Source of the DNA: Celeribacter baekdonensis B30
GTDB taxonomy: Bacteria; Pseudomonadota; Alphaproteobacteria; Rhodobacterales; Rhodobacteraceae
Reading direction: 5' to 3'
Length of the DNA: 64,000 bases
NCBI RefSeq assembly: GCF_000299875.1
Contig: NZ_AMRK01000010.1
Coordinates: 62,001-126,000 of the forward strand
The notes beneath the pieces are model-generated. The model did not search any database. It had not been told where the DNA came from and worked only from the letters and a program-made list of their open reading frames with translations. A program made the position numbers and the translations under genes. This document shows, piece after piece, positions 63,529 through 64,000 of the stretch. Every line of letters starts with the position of its first letter. The first letter of the stretch is position 1.

Positions 63529-63822
63529 CTAGGCACCCAAAATATGAATTTCCATTTGCAGAAAACTGTTATCCCGAAGGGGGATGAGGTCCTGATAGGC
63601 TTGTTGATCAAAAAAACCTTTCGGTGCGGCCTGATCGGGGAATTCAAGTACCAACACCGTGGCAAGGTCGCATTTGCTCGCCAAACGATCAGCAACGGGG
63701 GCACGCAGTTTTGGTATAATGCCTGCGGCTTTCAACAAAGGCTGAACCGAGTCTGCGCCTTTCTTGGCCTCTTCGGCTTTGGCAGGGTCTGGTCTTGAGA
63801 GTACGATAATATGCGCGGTCAT
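63529..63822 (-). CDS. Small dimeric alpha/beta-barrel-like protein (DUF1330-like)
   Basis: 97 residues: MTAHIIVLSRPDPAKAEEAKKGADSVQPLLKAAGIIPKLRAPVADRLASKCDLATVLVLEFPDQAAPKGFFDQQAYQDLIPLRDNSFLQMEIHILGA. The order of strand, helix, strand and the EFPDQAA-FFD motif resemble DUF1330 proteins. Function unknown. A ribosome-binding site (AAAGGAG) precedes the ATG. Follows the partial gene at the window edge. Confidence 0.7.
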   Translation of the reverse strand: MTAHIIVLSRPDPAKAEEAKKGADSVQPLLKAAGIIPKLRAPVADRLASKCDLATVLVLEFPDQAAPKGFFDQQAYQDLIPLRDNSFLQMEIHILGA

Positions 63823-63842
63823 GGCTCCTTTCCATTCCGCGA

Positions 63843-64000
63843 TTATTGAAACGTTTCAGGCAGTTCGATTGCAAGGATGCGGTATGGATCGGGGCTGCCT
63901 GCATCCGGGTCGAACAAATGGTCGAGCTGACCTTCGACGACGTAGGCCGTCTCTCCGATCACCGTCGCCGTCGTGGGCACATTCAGATCTTCCGCAATCG
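63843..64000 (-). CDS. C-terminal end of an unrecognised protein (partial at window edge)
   Basis: Minus-strand frame open to the window edge: IAEDLNVPTTATVIGETAYVVEGQLDHLFDPDAGSPDPYRILAIELPETFQ and stop. The phrasing of TATVIGETAYVVEGQLDHLF is reminiscent of the last blade of SMP-30/NHL-type beta-propellers, but the fragment is too short to assign. Confidence 0.5.
   Translation of the reverse strand, partial: IAEDLNVPTTATVIGETAYVVEGQLDHLFDPDAGSPDPYRILAIELPETFQ

Overview
This 64 kb window reads as an extrachromosomal replicon (plasmid or chromid) of a Rhodobacteraceae / Roseobacter-group alphaproteobacterium. The evidence is a repABC replication module at 48.3-51.9 kb with candidate centromere palindromes and a candidate counter-transcribed RNA. 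Gene content fits the group: norEF, a Liv-type ABC transporter, a DUF1403 protein next to a ScpB homologue, and many degenerate IS fragments. No rRNA, tRNA or CRISPR array was seen.

Layout. (1) 0-1.6 kb: norF and norE (nitric oxide reductase accessory subunits) at the edge, then a small hypothetical. (2) 1.9-10.3 kb: a cluster with the gene set of a quinone/electrophile defence: DUF924, pirin, a ring-cleaving VOC dioxygenase fused to an esterase (MhqO-MhqD-like), a GNAT protein, and a translationally coupled trio of LtrA, a voltage-gated-type K+ channel and an FMN-dependent quinone reductase, plus a second MhqO-like dioxygenase and a divergent LysR regulator. (3) 10.7-23.3 kb: a nicotinate degradation cluster (nicB, nicA, MarR and TetR regulators, nicE, nicD, nicX, nicF, a tannase-family esterase, a flavin reductase, nicC) that can take nicotinate through 6-hydroxynicotinate and 2,5-dihydroxypyridine to fumarate, formate and ammonia. 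(4) 23.4-31.4 kb: a polytopic membrane protein, a GMC oxidoreductase/aldehyde dehydrogenase chimeric pseudogene, and a livFGMH operon whose binding-protein gene carries an in-frame amber codon, followed by IS30 and IS3 debris. (5) 31.4-39.9 kb: an exported amine oxidase, cytochrome c and RidA trio, an amino-acid ABC transporter, a 2-oxoglutarate/Fe(II) oxygenase, a nucleoside hydrolase and a TetR regulator. The amine oxidase and oxygenase promoters share a palindrome. (6) 40.2-47.8 kb: a LysR gene, decayed exbB/exbD genes and an intact five-gene siderophore-uptake operon.

(7) 48.3-55.5 kb is the replicon backbone: repA-repB-(ctRNA)-repC with parS-like sites, a tyrosine recombinase, ccdAB, a dif-like site, and the DUF1403-ScpB pair. 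(8) 56.0-60.4 kb is a scrap-yard: two IS3 remnants flanking an apparently intact IS110-type element with strongly structured ends, a LysR tail and an internally deleted traG/virD4 remnant. (9) 60.4-64 kb: cysE, a collapsed SDR gene, an ABM-domain monooxygenase, an SDR, a TetR regulator, a small alpha/beta-barrel-like protein and the 3' end of one more gene.

A recurring theme is gene decay by internal deletion (IS3 orfA/orfB join, GMC-ALDH join, SDR, traG, exbD) and by Trp-to-stop changes (livK, exbB). The nic cluster, the iron ABC operon and the replication genes look intact.
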